64,000 bases of DNA from an uncultured Selenomonadaceae bacterium (GTDB lineage: Bacteria > Bacillota > Negativicutes > Selenomonadales > Selenomonadaceae). This document shows positions 49,769 through 58,316 of this stretch, piece by piece. Each line of letters begins with the position of its first letter. The stretch's first letter is position 1. The position numbers and the translations under genes are program-made. The notes under the pieces are model-generated. The model saw only the letters and a list, made by a program, of their open reading frames with translations, ran no database searches and was not told the DNA's origin. The DNA lies in contig CACYXR010000009.1 of assembly GCA_902778455.1 (NCBI GenBank), positions 62,001 through 126,000 of the forward strand. Direction: 5' to 3'.

Positions 49769-50023
49769 TCAAACAAGCGGCGGAAGCTTTTTGATGTTTT
49801 GGCAGTCCCACATTTGTTGCAGTTCTTTCTGATATTTTTTCAACCACTCCGTAACAAGTTCCTGTGCTTTTTTCGGCAAATCGCCTTGTATCATTTCCAA
49901 CGTTTGGATATTGAACTCGCCTATATATTCGCCGTAAAGCGCATGGATATGGCTCAGCTCATGTTCTTTCGGTTTGAAGAACATTTTAATGACAATTCCA
50001 TAAAATCGTGTTATTTCCGGCAT
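49769..50023 (-). CDS. DUF4160 protein
   Basis: An 84-residue DUF4160 protein: MPEITRFYGIVIKMFFKPKE and HELSHIHALYGEYIGEFNI, with the family H-x-x-H-x-H pattern. The ATG at 50023 has GGCGGTG upstream; the frame's 17 earlier codons lack a site. It forms a two-gene unit with DUF2442. Confidence 0.85.
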   Translation of the reverse strand: MPEITRFYGIVIKMFFKPKEHELSHIHALYGEYIGEFNIQTLEMIQGDLPKKAQELVTEWLKKYQKELQQMWDCQNIKKLPPLV

Positions 50024-50084
50024 ATTGTCACCGCCTTTTTCTTCATTATATATCAGCGGATTTGCCAACGTCAATAAACATCCG

Positions 50085-51992
50085 TTATTCGACCTGTCGC
50101 CCCGCGCCCGGGCCGTCGTTGGCTACCGGGACTTTTGCTTCGGAAAAGGTCTTCATGTCGTTCAGGATATGGAGCGCGGCGTCGACCAGCTTCAGGCCGA
50201 GACAGGCGATCGCTCCACCGGGGACCGTCATATCGAGCGTCAGCAGCGCGGGCTGGACGTGCAGGACGTAGGGCGCGAGGGCCGGGCAGAGAGCCTCTGC
50301 GTAGCGCGCTATGATTTCCGTCGATTCGTCGTCCAGCACGATCATCGAGTTGTTGTGCGCGCCGGCGATCATCGCGCCCAGGAGCGCGGCGGCGTCTGGC
50401 TGCAGCTCTTTCGGCACATGGGCAAGGAATTCCTGCGGCTCGAATTTCAGGCTTCCGTCCTCGTTCAGCAGCGCCTCGCGCATGGCTTTCGCTTTCGTGC
50501 CGAAAGCGTCCTTTTCGTCTGTTTCCGTCAGCGCCAGCGCCAGCAGCGACGACGAGAAGGAAATGTCCTCCGCCGTCTCGCGCCCGAAGTCGAAGGCGTC
50601 GGTCAGCGGGCGGTCCGGCCGCAGCCGCGCGACCTTGACCTCCGCCTCCGCGTGGGTCGCGAAGGCCGCCGTGAGTTGACGCTGCGCCGCGCTCATTTCC
50701 CCGTCCGTGAATACGAGCAAGGTGCGGGAAAGGTCGGTATCCGGCCGTTCCTCGTCCAGGATTCCCGCCAGCTCCACGGCGATCTCCTCCAGATAGCCGA
50801 GGCAGTGGATCGGCTTCGCCAGATTGTCGAGCCGGAATTGGCAGGCCTCCATCGCCGCCCGGGACGGCTTCGGGAACGTCTCCAGATAAAAATCGAATGT
50901 TTTGTCCGTCAGCGGCACGGCTTTCGCAGGCATGGTCTGATGCTCGAAAAAGTCGTCCCCGTCGTCGAGGTCGAGATAGCCGGAGGCGAGCGCCGCCGCG
51001 TCCAGCAGATTCACCGCGATGGAGGAACCCGTCGCCTCGCCGAGACGGAATTTCATGTCCATATAGGGGCGGATGCCAAGCTTTTCGAGCGTCGCTTTAT
51101 GGGCAGGCTCGGCGGCGATATGGGAGCCCATCAGGTAAGGGGGAACGAGCGGGCAGAGCGCCTGCGCGATCAATGCCGCGGCGCCGGTGTTGAAGCCGTC
51201 CAGCATGACAAAAGCGCGGTGCGCCGCCGCGCCGAGGATAATGCCGGCGATGCAGCCGAGCTCGAAGCCGCCGACCTTCGAGAGCAGGTCGATCCCGTCC
51301 GTCGGGTCGGGGCGGTTGATCTCCAGCGCCTGACGCACGACCTCGATTTTCACCTTCAGCCGCTCGTCGGAAATATTCGTGCCGCGCCCGGTCGCCTGCT
51401 CCGGCGTCAGCCCGCAGGCGGCGGCGACGATGCAGGCCGAGGAGGAAGTGTTGGCGATGCCCATTTCCCCCGGCAGGAAGCAGCAGACGCCTTCCGACGC
51501 GCATTTTTCCGCCAGCTCGATACCGGTCTCGACGGCGCGTACGGCTTCCTCTCGCGTCATGGCCGGACCTTTCGCGAAATTTTTCGTGCCGAAGGCGATC
51601 TTCCTTTGGATCAATCCGGGAATCCATGTCGTGTCCGACGCGATGCCGAGGTCGACGACGAGCAGCTCCGAACCGGAAAAGTTCGACAGCGCGTTTGCCG
51701 TCGAGCCGCGCGAGATCAGGTAATTCGCCGTCATCTGCACCGTGGTCGAGACCGGGTAGGCGCTGACGTTCATTTCCGCGACGCCGTGGTCCGCGCAGCA
51801 GATGATCGCGCATTTCTTGATTTCCGCTGGGGAATCGTTGCCCGTGATCGCGGCAAACTTTTCCAAGAGCTCGCCCAGCGCGCCCATCGGCGCGGCGCCG
51901 CCAAAAACATCTTCCAGCCGCGCCCGCACAGAGCCGCCCGCGGCATCATCCGGCGGCTGTATGCGGGCGAGCGTATCGTCCAAGAGGGACAT
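50085..51992 (-). CDS. cobT: CobT with an added CobT-like C-terminal domain
   Basis: A 635-residue protein, about twice normal CobT. Residues 1-350 are a complete nicotinate-nucleotide:dimethylbenzimidazole phosphoribosyltransferase (CADHGVAEMNVSAYP, GEMGIANTSSSA, catalytic Glu 319 in RLGEATGSS), which activates the lower ligand of cobamides. The rest (about 375-635) repeats the second half of the fold with an equivalent of ALCPLVPPYLMG (ALCPALAPYVLH) and GLKLVDAALHILND, but the catalytic Glu position reads VPGG. It is probably a non-catalytic domain. AGGAGG precedes the ATG. An extended -10 (TGCTATAAT; 52031-52036) is upstream. Confidence 0.88.
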   Translation of the reverse strand: MSLLDDTLARIQPPDDAAGGSVRARLEDVFGGAAPMGALGELLEKFAAITGNDSPAEIKKCAIICCADHGVAEMNVSAYPVSTTVQMTANYLISRGSTANALSNFSGSELLVVDLGIASDTTWIPGLIQRKIAFGTKNFAKGPAMTREEAVRAVETGIELAEKCASEGVCCFLPGEMGIANTSSSACIVAAACGLTPEQATGRGTNISDERLKVKIEVVRQALEINRPDPTDGIDLLSKVGGFELGCIAGIILGAAAHRAFVMLDGFNTGAAALIAQALCPLVPPYLMGSHIAAEPAHKATLEKLGIRPYMDMKFRLGEATGSSIAVNLLDAAALASGYLDLDDGDDFFEHQTMPAKAVPLTDKTFDFYLETFPKPSRAAMEACQFRLDNLAKPIHCLGYLEEIAVELAGILDEERPDTDLSRTLLVFTDGEMSAAQRQLTAAFATHAEAEVKVARLRPDRPLTDAFDFGRETAEDISFSSSLLALALTETDEKDAFGTKAKAMREALLNEDGSLKFEPQEFLAHVPKELQPDAAALLGAMIAGAHNNSMIVLDDESTEIIARYAEALCPALAPYVLHVQPALLTLDMTVPGGAIACLGLKLVDAALHILNDMKTFSEAKVPVANDGPGAGRQVE

Positions 51993-52030
51993 AAACGCAC
52001 CTCCTATGAATCTGAAAAATCATATCCTAC

Positions 52031-52036
52031 ATTATA
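52031..52036 (-). promoter_or_regulatory. Extended -10 promoter of cobT
   Basis: TGCTATAAT on the minus strand, 39 bases before the cobT start. It is divergent with the porin promoter at 52070-52097. Confidence 0.55.
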
Positions 52037-52069
52037 GCAGATTTTGCCGATGGGCAACACATTTTCAGC

Positions 52070-52097
52070 TTGCAAATTGTTCCGCACGTGCTATCAT
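52070..52097 (+). promoter_or_regulatory. Promoter of the SLH porin gene
   Basis: TTGCAA (52070-52075), a 16-base spacer and TATCAT (52092-52097), about 95 bases before the start codon. The leader is long. Confidence 0.5.
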
Positions 52098-52192
52098 AAG
52101 GGAGAACACGTTTGGCAGGAAACGAAAGCCCTGGAATCTACGGGGCGAAAAATGGGGTGTTGGTTATGTTTTACATATCGGGAGGAATTCGT

Positions 52193-53530
52193 ATGAAAAA
52201 ATTTCTTGTTTCCGCGCTGACAGCAGCCATGTTCACAGGCTCGGCCTCCGCCGTGTTCGCCGCGGTAAATCCTTTTGAGGACGTCCCAGCCGACCACTGG
52301 GCCTATGACGCGATCGCGCAGCTTGCCGCCGACGGCGTTATCGAGGGCTACGGCGACGGCACCTATCGCGGCGATCAGGAGATCACCCGCTACGAGATGG
52401 CGCAGATGGTTGCCCGCGCGATGGCGAAGGGCGGCGGGGACAAGGCATTGATCGACAAGCTGGCCGCCGAGTTCGCCGACGAGCTGAACAGCCTCGGCGT
52501 CCGCGTCTCCGCCCTGGAGAAGAAGGTCGACAATGTCAAATGGCAGGGCACACTGGCCTATGTGTATTCCACCAAGCAGTGGGACGATGATGGAGGGCAC
52601 TGGAACTCGCAGTATGTCCGTCTCCGCCTCGAGCCGGAAATGACCATCAACAAGAACTGGACAGGCCATGCGCGGCTCGAATACAACTCGGATTTGAACA
52701 GCGCCAGGAATGTGACCGGCGGCGGCAATGTGGTTGGAGAAGATGGCCCGGACGAGTTCGTGGTCGACCGCATCTGGGCGCAGGGCGACTATAAGAACCT
52801 CCAGATACTGCTCGGCAAGCTGCCCTATGTCACCAACGTCGACGGCGGCATGATTTTCGACGAGAGAGTTTCCGGCGGCCAGATTACCGTAGGCAACGAG
52901 ATCAAAGGCACGCTGACGGTCGGCCGTGTGAACGTCCTGGATGATATGGATGAGAATGGTGATATTGTTCAGCGCACAGGCAGCTATCAGGCTGTCGAGC
53001 TGTACAACGACCGCGACTCGAAGTTCACCTGGGGCGTCGGATACCATCATCTACGAAATAAAGACTATTATACAGATGTTATTGCCGAGGGGGATAAGGA
53101 CCTGAATATCTGGGAAGTCGGTCTCGGCTACCGGATAACCGACACGTTGAAGCTGAACGGCGCTTATGCCTGGAATCCGTCTGTGGATGAGGAATGGCTG
53201 GACCCATATAATGAGCTTCATAATTGGAATTCCAAACAGGCCTGGTCCGTTGAGCTCGACTACAAGGGCGCCGACGAAAAAGACAAGGGCTCCTGGGGCG
53301 CGTATATCGCGTACCGCAAGCTTGGCAACTGGGCGGTAATCATGCCGACCTACGACGCGATGTACGCCCGACAGAAAGGCTGGGAGCTTGGATTGGACTA
53401 TGTGCCGATGAAAAACTTCATGACGACCTTCAAGTATTTCCGCGGCAAGAATATGGCCTGGGGGGGGGCCAATGACCCCGAAGATTATAATGCCCAGAAC
53501 TTCTACACCGAGCTGAACTTCTACTTCTGA
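52193..53530 (+). CDS. ompM: SLH-domain outer-membrane porin (OmpM type)
   Basis: A 445-residue outer-membrane protein typical of Negativicutes. The signal peptide (residues 1-24; ASAVFAA) is followed by one SLH domain (NPFEDVPADHWAYDAIAQL with VIEGYGDGTYRGDQEITRYE), a short coiled-coil stalk (about 85-120) and a C-terminal beta-barrel ending in Phe (FYTELNFYF). The SLH domain binds polyamine-modified peptidoglycan and tethers the outer membrane. GGGAGG precedes ATG 52193. The stop codon is directly followed by MITE copy 3, and the terminator comes after that. Confidence 0.95.
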   Translation: MKKFLVSALTAAMFTGSASAVFAAVNPFEDVPADHWAYDAIAQLAADGVIEGYGDGTYRGDQEITRYEMAQMVARAMAKGGGDKALIDKLAAEFADELNSLGVRVSALEKKVDNVKWQGTLAYVYSTKQWDDDGGHWNSQYVRLRLEPEMTINKNWTGHARLEYNSDLNSARNVTGGGNVVGEDGPDEFVVDRIWAQGDYKNLQILLGKLPYVTNVDGGMIFDERVSGGQITVGNEIKGTLTVGRVNVLDDMDENGDIVQRTGSYQAVELYNDRDSKFTWGVGYHHLRNKDYYTDVIAEGDKDLNIWEVGLGYRITDTLKLNGAYAWNPSVDEEWLDPYNELHNWNSKQAWSVELDYKGADEKDKGSWGAYIAYRKLGNWAVIMPTYDAMYARQKGWELGLDYVPMKNFMTTFKYFRGKNMAWGGANDPEDYNAQNFYTELNFYF

Positions 53531-53660
53531 TTAAGGAACCACTGAATAAGTCCCTCCGCGAAACAGTCCACTGGACTATTTCGCTACCGGGTCTTTTTCC
53601 GACTGTCGTTGTCAAATCCCTCGACAGATGCACGAATTGACTTAATCAGTGTTTCCTTAA
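53531..53660 (-). mobile_element. MITE-like element, copy 3 (130 bp), at the porin stop codon
   Basis: The shortest and inverted copy: TTAAGGAACCACTGAATAAG at 53531 and TTAATCAGTGTTTCCTTAA at the end. It has the GCGAAACAGTCCACTGGACT module but lacks the CGTAGCATCGCTACG one. The element begins on the base after the porin's TGA and lies between that gene and its terminator. No coding capacity. Confidence 0.8.
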
Positions 53661-53668
53661 ACAACTGC

Positions 53669-53718
53669 AAAAAAGCGATATATCTCATTCCCCTGCGGAA
53701 CAGATATATCGCTTTTTT
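53669..53718 (+). terminator. Terminator of the porin gene
   Basis: AGCGATATATCT and its complement with a 16-base loop, then T's. A-run and T-run are symmetrical. Confidence 0.85.
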
Positions 53719-53733
53719 CCATTCCCGCCCATC

Positions 53734-53762
53734 TTGACCTGCTCCCGCAATCACGGTAATAT
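53734..53762 (+). promoter_or_regulatory. Promoter of fliB
   Basis: TTGACC (53734-53739), a 17-base spacer and TAATAT (53757-53762), 28 bases before the start. A close sigma-A match. Confidence 0.7.
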
Positions 53763-53790
53763 GGAAAGCAAGAAAGGCGGGAAATGAAAC

Positions 53791-54960
53791 ATGGGGGGAC
53801 GGACCGGACAATCGAATCAGGAGAAAAGATCCGAGGAGCGCGTATTCGCGCCCTCATATCTTTGGGACTTCCGCTGCGACGGCGCGGCCTGCGGAAGCCA
53901 TTGCTGCCGGGACTGGCGCATTCCCGTGGACATGGCGGCGTGGGAACGTATGGCGCGGCTGCCCTCAAAAGAACGCAAAACGATTTTCGCGAAGCTCACC
54001 GAAAAGGAAGGGACGGGCTGGGAAACCAGTCACAATGAAGACGGAGCCTGCGCGTTCCTCGATGAGGACGGCCTTTGCAGTTTACAGAAAAGACACAGCA
54101 AATCCTATCTTCCCGACATTTGCGAGTCGTATCCCCGTGTCTCCTATCGCTTCGGCGATTATGTCGAGCGTTCGCTGGCGATGACTTGCCCCGTTGCGGC
54201 ACGGCTCGCGCTGCTTCCCGATGCGCCGATGCAGTTCAGGGAACGGACAGCTCCGGCGCGCCGCGCCTCCTCGTCCACACATCCACCGATGGAGGCGCTT
54301 CTGCTCAGGGACCATCTGCGCGCACTCCAGCTCCGGATGATTGCCATCCTGCAGAACCGGGAAAAATCCCTCCGGCTGCGCTTCCTGCATCTCGGACGAT
54401 TCCTCTCTACCATCGAGGCCCGATACGGGAACCGATTGCCCGACGAAGCGTCGCTTCTGGCCTGCGCAGAAAACGTGAAGCCCAGTGCGGAGATTCGTTT
54501 CCGCGCACCTCCGTACACACGCCTTCGCTATATAGCCGAGCTGCTGGCCGCGCTGTACGAAGCGGAGGAGGACTACACGCCGGGGCGTCTCAACCTCCTC
54601 GCATCATCTCTCGCGGAGCATGAAGCGGAAAGCGAGGAGCTGCTCCATTCGCTGCACGGCCATATCCTCGAAAACCTCGCGGTCAACGAACTTTTCCTTC
54701 GCCTGTACCCTTTTTCCTGCGCGGGCGGATTCCTTGCAAATTTCAAACTGTTCGTCCTGCGCTTCCGCGTCGCCGAATTCCCGCTGCTGCTCAAAGCCGC
54801 CGCAAAAAACGAACCTCCCGACCAGGAAACCGTGCTCCTGCTGCTGGGCCGCGTCATGGAAAAGCTCGACCACAACCGCGAGGCGGACAGGCTGCTGAAA
54901 CACCGTGCCGCCGAGGATTTCGACGGCATGGAACCCGATGAAATCCTGTCGTTTTTGTAG
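53791..54960 (+). CDS. fliB: Flagellin lysine-N-methylase FliB
   Basis: A 389-residue protein of the FliB family, which methylates surface lysines of flagellin. The family's cysteine pattern is here: FRCDGAACGSHCCRDWRIPVD near residues 27-48, CAFLDEDGLCSL about 86-97, PDICESYPRVS about 108-118 and MTCPVAARLAL about 130-140; the cysteines are thought to bind an Fe-S cluster. GGCGGGAAATG precedes ATG 53791. It stands alone; flagellar genes are outside the window. It implies a motile cell. Confidence 0.88.
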   Translation: MGGRTGQSNQEKRSEERVFAPSYLWDFRCDGAACGSHCCRDWRIPVDMAAWERMARLPSKERKTIFAKLTEKEGTGWETSHNEDGACAFLDEDGLCSLQKRHSKSYLPDICESYPRVSYRFGDYVERSLAMTCPVAARLALLPDAPMQFRERTAPARRASSSTHPPMEALLLRDHLRALQLRMIAILQNREKSLRLRFLHLGRFLSTIEARYGNRLPDEASLLACAENVKPSAEIRFRAPPYTRLRYIAELLAALYEAEEDYTPGRLNLLASSLAEHEAESEELLHSLHGHILENLAVNELFLRLYPFSCAGGFLANFKLFVLRFRVAEFPLLLKAAAKNEPPDQETVLLLLGRVMEKLDHNREADRLLKHRAAEDFDGMEPDEILSFL

Positions 54961-55009
54961 ATTTCTCAAAAAAATCACGAAAAATCGCGGAAAAATCGCC
55001 GGAAAAGGG

Positions 55010-55038
55010 TTTACAAACATATTATCCTATGGTATATT
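55010..55038 (+). promoter_or_regulatory. Promoter of lexA with a possible SOS-like motif
   Basis: TTTACA (55010-55015), 17 bases and TATATT (55033-55038). Between them AAACATATTATC is a partial match to Gram-positive SOS boxes (GAACATATGTTC). Autoregulation is usual for lexA but this match is imperfect. Confidence 0.5.
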
Positions 55039-55071
55039 GAGACAAATCATACGTTCGAAAGGAGAGTTCCC

Positions 55072-55689
55072 ATGTCCAGAAAGAATAAAACGGCCCCGGA
55101 GCGCTGCGCGGAGATTTACAAGTACATCAAAGAATTCCTGATGAAGAAAGGCTACCCCCCCTCCGTGCGTGAGATCGGCGAAAAGGTCGGGCTCAGTTCC
55201 AGCTCCACCGTCCATTCCTACCTGCATATGCTGGAAGCCGATGGAAAAATCCATCGCGATCCGACGAAGCCCCGCGCCATCGAACTCGTCGGCGATAATC
55301 CGTGGGAGAGCCTTGTACGCGTCCCATTGGTGGGCAACGTGGCGGCCGGCGTCCCCATCACGGCAGAAGAAAACATCGAAGAAGTGTTCAACGTCCCGGC
55401 CTCGCTGATCGGCACCCAGGACGACACATTCATGCTGCGGGTGCAGGGCGAGAGCATGATCAACGTCGGAATCTTCGACGGAGACTATATCTTCGTCAAA
55501 GAGCAAAACACTGCGAAAGACGGCGAGATCGTCGTCGCCCTCGTCGAGAACGAGGAAGCCACGGTCAAGCGCATCTTCTTTGAAAAGGATCGCGTCAAGC
55601 TCCAGCCAGAAAACGACACGATGCAGCCGTTCTATGAAAAGAACGTGGCCGTGCTGGGCAAGGTCATCGGCGTCTATCGCCAGATGTAA
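55072..55689 (+). CDS. lexA: LexA SOS repressor
   Basis: A 205-residue LexA. The N-terminal winged HTH (about 15-68; PPSVREIGEKVGLSSSSTVH) binds SOS boxes. The C-terminal S24 peptidase domain has the cleavage site Ala92-Gly93 (NVAAGVPI), Ser128 (GESM) and Lys166 (ATVKRI). RecA-promoted self-cleavage opens the SOS regulon. AAAGGAGAG precedes the ATG. Confidence 0.97.
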   Translation: MSRKNKTAPERCAEIYKYIKEFLMKKGYPPSVREIGEKVGLSSSSTVHSYLHMLEADGKIHRDPTKPRAIELVGDNPWESLVRVPLVGNVAAGVPITAEENIEEVFNVPASLIGTQDDTFMLRVQGESMINVGIFDGDYIFVKEQNTAKDGEIVVALVENEEATVKRIFFEKDRVKLQPENDTMQPFYEKNVAVLGKVIGVYRQM

Positions 55690-55698
55690 TAGGAAACT

Positions 55699-55731
55699 GA
55701 AAAAGGGACTGTAACACGCAGTCCCTTTTTT
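55699..55731 (+). terminator. Terminator of lexA
   Basis: AAAGGGACTG and its complement with a 7-base loop, then a T-run. Confidence 0.8.
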
Positions 55732-55747
55732 CTTTGGAGGCATCCCT

Positions 55748-56878
55748 ATGAAACGTAAATTCTCGCTTTTCCTGGCCGCGCTGTTTGTCGCGCTGTTCTT
55801 CGCCGCGGGCTGCGGAGGCGCGGCCACGCAATCGAGGACGAACGGCGGCGCGTCCCCCATGACGCCGGAGGAACGGACGGACGCCGTCCTCTCGCAAATG
55901 ACGCTTTCCGAGAAAATCGGTCAGATGCTGATGATCGGCGTCCACGGCACGAAACTCGACGACGACAGCCGCTTCATGCTGTCTGAGTTCGCCGCCGGCG
56001 GCGTGATCCTGTTTGACCGGAACCTCGAAACGGCGGAAGGCGTGCGCCGCTTCACGAAGGAATTGCAGGAGGCGCGGCACGGCGAGCCGCCGCTTTTCAT
56101 CGCCATCGACGAAGAAGGCGGCCCGGTGGCGCGCATGACGGACATCTTGCCGCCGCCCCCCGCGCAGCAGGAAATCGGCGAAAGCGGAGACCCCGTCACG
56201 GCGCGGACATGGGCGAAGAAAACCGCGCAAAGCCTTCGCGACTTCGGCTTCAACCTGAACTTCGCGCCGGTGGCCGACGTGGGCGACGGCCCCCGCTATT
56301 ATTCAGCCGACGCGGAAACCGTCGCCGCCTTCGTCCGCGAAGCCGCCGCCGGCTACGCGGACGAAAAGACGCTCTGCACATTGAAGCATTTCCCCGGTCT
56401 CGGCAAAGGCGAGGCGGACACCCATCTCGATACCGTCGTCGTCAACGCGGACAGGGAAACTCTTGAAGCGGAAGACCTCGTACCGTTCCGCGATATGATT
56501 TCGCAAAGCGAACCGGATCGGTTTTTCGTCATGGTGTCCCATATCACCTATACGGCCCTCGACGAAAAACTGCCCGCCAGTCTTTCCCCCGCCGTCATGA
56601 TCAACCTTCTGCGAGAGGAACTGGGATGGCAGGGCGTCATCGTCACCGACGACCTGGAAATGGGCGCGGCGGATATTTTCCCGTTCAAAGAACTGGGCGT
56701 CCGCGCAGTAGAGGGAGGCGCCGACCTCGTGCTGGTCTGCCACGAATACGCGCATCAGCAGGACGTCTATAACGGCCTGCTGACGGCGGTGCAAAACGGA
56801 ACCATCCCCGAATCCCGCATCGACGAATCCGTCCGCCGGATTTTGCGGGCAAAAATGACGCTTGCAGAAGCAAAATAA
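55748..56878 (+). CDS. GH3 family glycoside hydrolase lipoprotein (NagZ-like)
   Basis: A 376-residue lipoprotein with signal peptide and lipobox (FAAGC, Cys 21). The mature part is a GH3 barrel: EKIGQMLMIG, the IDEEGGPVAR block, LKHFPGLGKGEADTHLD (family KHFPG-H-dTxxDSH) and the nucleophile Asp in VTDDLEMGA. It should cleave beta-N-acetylglucosaminyl bonds in the envelope, for example muropeptides. GGAGG before the ATG, downstream of the lexA terminator. Confidence 0.9.
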   Translation: MKRKFSLFLAALFVALFFAAGCGGAATQSRTNGGASPMTPEERTDAVLSQMTLSEKIGQMLMIGVHGTKLDDDSRFMLSEFAAGGVILFDRNLETAEGVRRFTKELQEARHGEPPLFIAIDEEGGPVARMTDILPPPPAQQEIGESGDPVTARTWAKKTAQSLRDFGFNLNFAPVADVGDGPRYYSADAETVAAFVREAAAGYADEKTLCTLKHFPGLGKGEADTHLDTVVVNADRETLEAEDLVPFRDMISQSEPDRFFVMVSHITYTALDEKLPASLSPAVMINLLREELGWQGVIVTDDLEMGAADIFPFKELGVRAVEGGADLVLVCHEYAHQQDVYNGLLTAVQNGTIPESRIDESVRRILRAKMTLAEAK

Positions 56879-56885
56879 CCGTAAC

Positions 56886-56921
56886 AAAAAAGGCCCGCGC
56901 CGAGTGGAACGCGGGTCTTTT
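56886..56921. terminator. Terminator shared by the GH3 and DUF401 genes
   Basis: AAAAAGGCCCGCG pairs with CGCGGGTCTTTT across a 10-base loop; convergent genes lie on both sides. Confidence 0.8.
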
Positions 56922-56945
56922 CCTTTGTCCGGAGTCATCCGTATT

Positions 56946-58166
56946 TTACGCCATCGTAAAATACGTGTAAATACTGAAAATCGTCAGCAAAACGACCTCC
57001 CCCAGCAGCACCGGGCGGAGGGTCCCGAAGAAATTCGACTTGAAATAATCGACGGTGACCACGAGGCACATGTGGGTGGGCGTCAGCATTTGACCGGCGA
57101 CGCCGAAGGCCATTGCCACGCCCGCCAGGTCGAGATTGCCCGTGCCCATCGCCGCTACGATCGGCATGACGATCGCGACGTGGCCCTGGGACATGCCCGT
57201 CAGCATGCCGATGATGAAGGACACGCAGGCGATGATGACGGGGATCGGCAGCGGCGACGCACGGAAGGCCGCGACGATTTCCGGCAGCACACCGGTGACG
57301 GTCAGGATCTGGATGAAATAGAGGATGCAGAGCACATTCCCCAGCATCTTCCCGTCCAGCGCGCCCACCACCGTGTCCCGCACGCTGACGAAGCGGCCCG
57401 TGGCGCGGAGCACGAAGAACAGCAGGAAAGTCACCGCGCCCATGGAAAGGGACGCGTTCATATCGAAGAGCACCACCAGCAAGAAGGTCGAGACCACCGG
57501 AGCGAATGCGAGGATGAGGTCCGCCGTCTCACGTTTCTTTCGCGCGCTGTCCATCGGCGGCTTTGGCTCTTCGTCAATTTGGAGCGGACGGATCAGAATA
57601 AACCAGCCCACGCAGAAGGCGAGGATGGTCAGCCAGCTCAGATGCTTGAGGAATTCGCTGAAGGGGACGTCCGCGATATTGCACGCCATGATCATGCCGG
57701 GGATGATCGGGTTGGAGAATTCGAAAATATGGCGGAACCAGAAATTGATGGCCGATTTTTGCTCATGGGAAATGGAAATGCCCTGGGAAAGCTCCTCCAC
57801 GATCGGCGCAGAAAACCGCGCGCCGCCCAAAGACGGCAGCAGGCCGAGGAAGGCCGGCATCAGCGCCAGCAGCGCCTTCGCGCCGGAAAAGGCGCGCCGA
57901 AGCGCATTCACCATACCGGAGAGGGTGCCGCTGAGCCGCAGCTCGATCTCGAGGCACATGACGAAATACAGCGCCAGCAGGATATCGTAGGTGCGCGACA
58001 GCGAAAGCGTCTCCTGCGCGGCGACGAAAAGCGTCGCCGGGTCCGCCGACCGCGCCAGCCAAAGCAGGAGCCCGCCGGCCAGCATGCACGGCCCAATGGG
58101 GACGTGCTTCCGGAGCAGCAGGATAATCAGAAGAAACGCCGCTGTGAGCGGAACAAAAACATTCAT
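56946..58166 (-). CDS. DUF401 family membrane permease
   Basis: A 406-residue polytopic inner-membrane protein with about ten hydrophobic segments, matching DUF401 (MPAFLGLLPSLGGARFSAPIVEE and EFSNPIIPGMIMA). Related to the ion transporter superfamily of anion permeases; substrate unknown, a di- or tricarboxylate is a guess. The ATG at 58166 follows AAGGTGG. It stands alone. Confidence 0.85.
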   Translation of the reverse strand: MNVFVPLTAAFLLIILLLRKHVPIGPCMLAGGLLLWLARSADPATLFVAAQETLSLSRTYDILLALYFVMCLEIELRLSGTLSGMVNALRRAFSGAKALLALMPAFLGLLPSLGGARFSAPIVEELSQGISISHEQKSAINFWFRHIFEFSNPIIPGMIMACNIADVPFSEFLKHLSWLTILAFCVGWFILIRPLQIDEEPKPPMDSARKKRETADLILAFAPVVSTFLLVVLFDMNASLSMGAVTFLLFFVLRATGRFVSVRDTVVGALDGKMLGNVLCILYFIQILTVTGVLPEIVAAFRASPLPIPVIIACVSFIIGMLTGMSQGHVAIVMPIVAAMGTGNLDLAGVAMAFGVAGQMLTPTHMCLVVTVDYFKSNFFGTLRPVLLGEVVLLTIFSIYTYFTMA

Positions 58167-58237
58167 GAGTTGCCACCTTGCATTCGTTTTTATTATTTCC
58201 TAGTATATCATTTCTGCAAAAAAATAAAACATAAGAC

Positions 58238-58266
58238 TTGCCGCCTACAAAAAAAGCAGATATAAT
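58238..58266 (+). promoter_or_regulatory. Promoter of the chemoreceptor gene
   Basis: TTGCCG (58238-58243), 17 bases and TATAAT (58261-58266), 51 bases before the start codon. Confidence 0.7.
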
Positions 58267-58316
58267 AAAGATTATAAATGTATACACGTTTTCGTATAAA
58301 AGGAAGGGGAAATCTT

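Noticed and set aside
53784-54038. Alternative frame starting 7 bases before fliB
   Set aside because: It overlaps fliB in another frame and ends early; the FliB cysteine motifs are in the 53791 frame.
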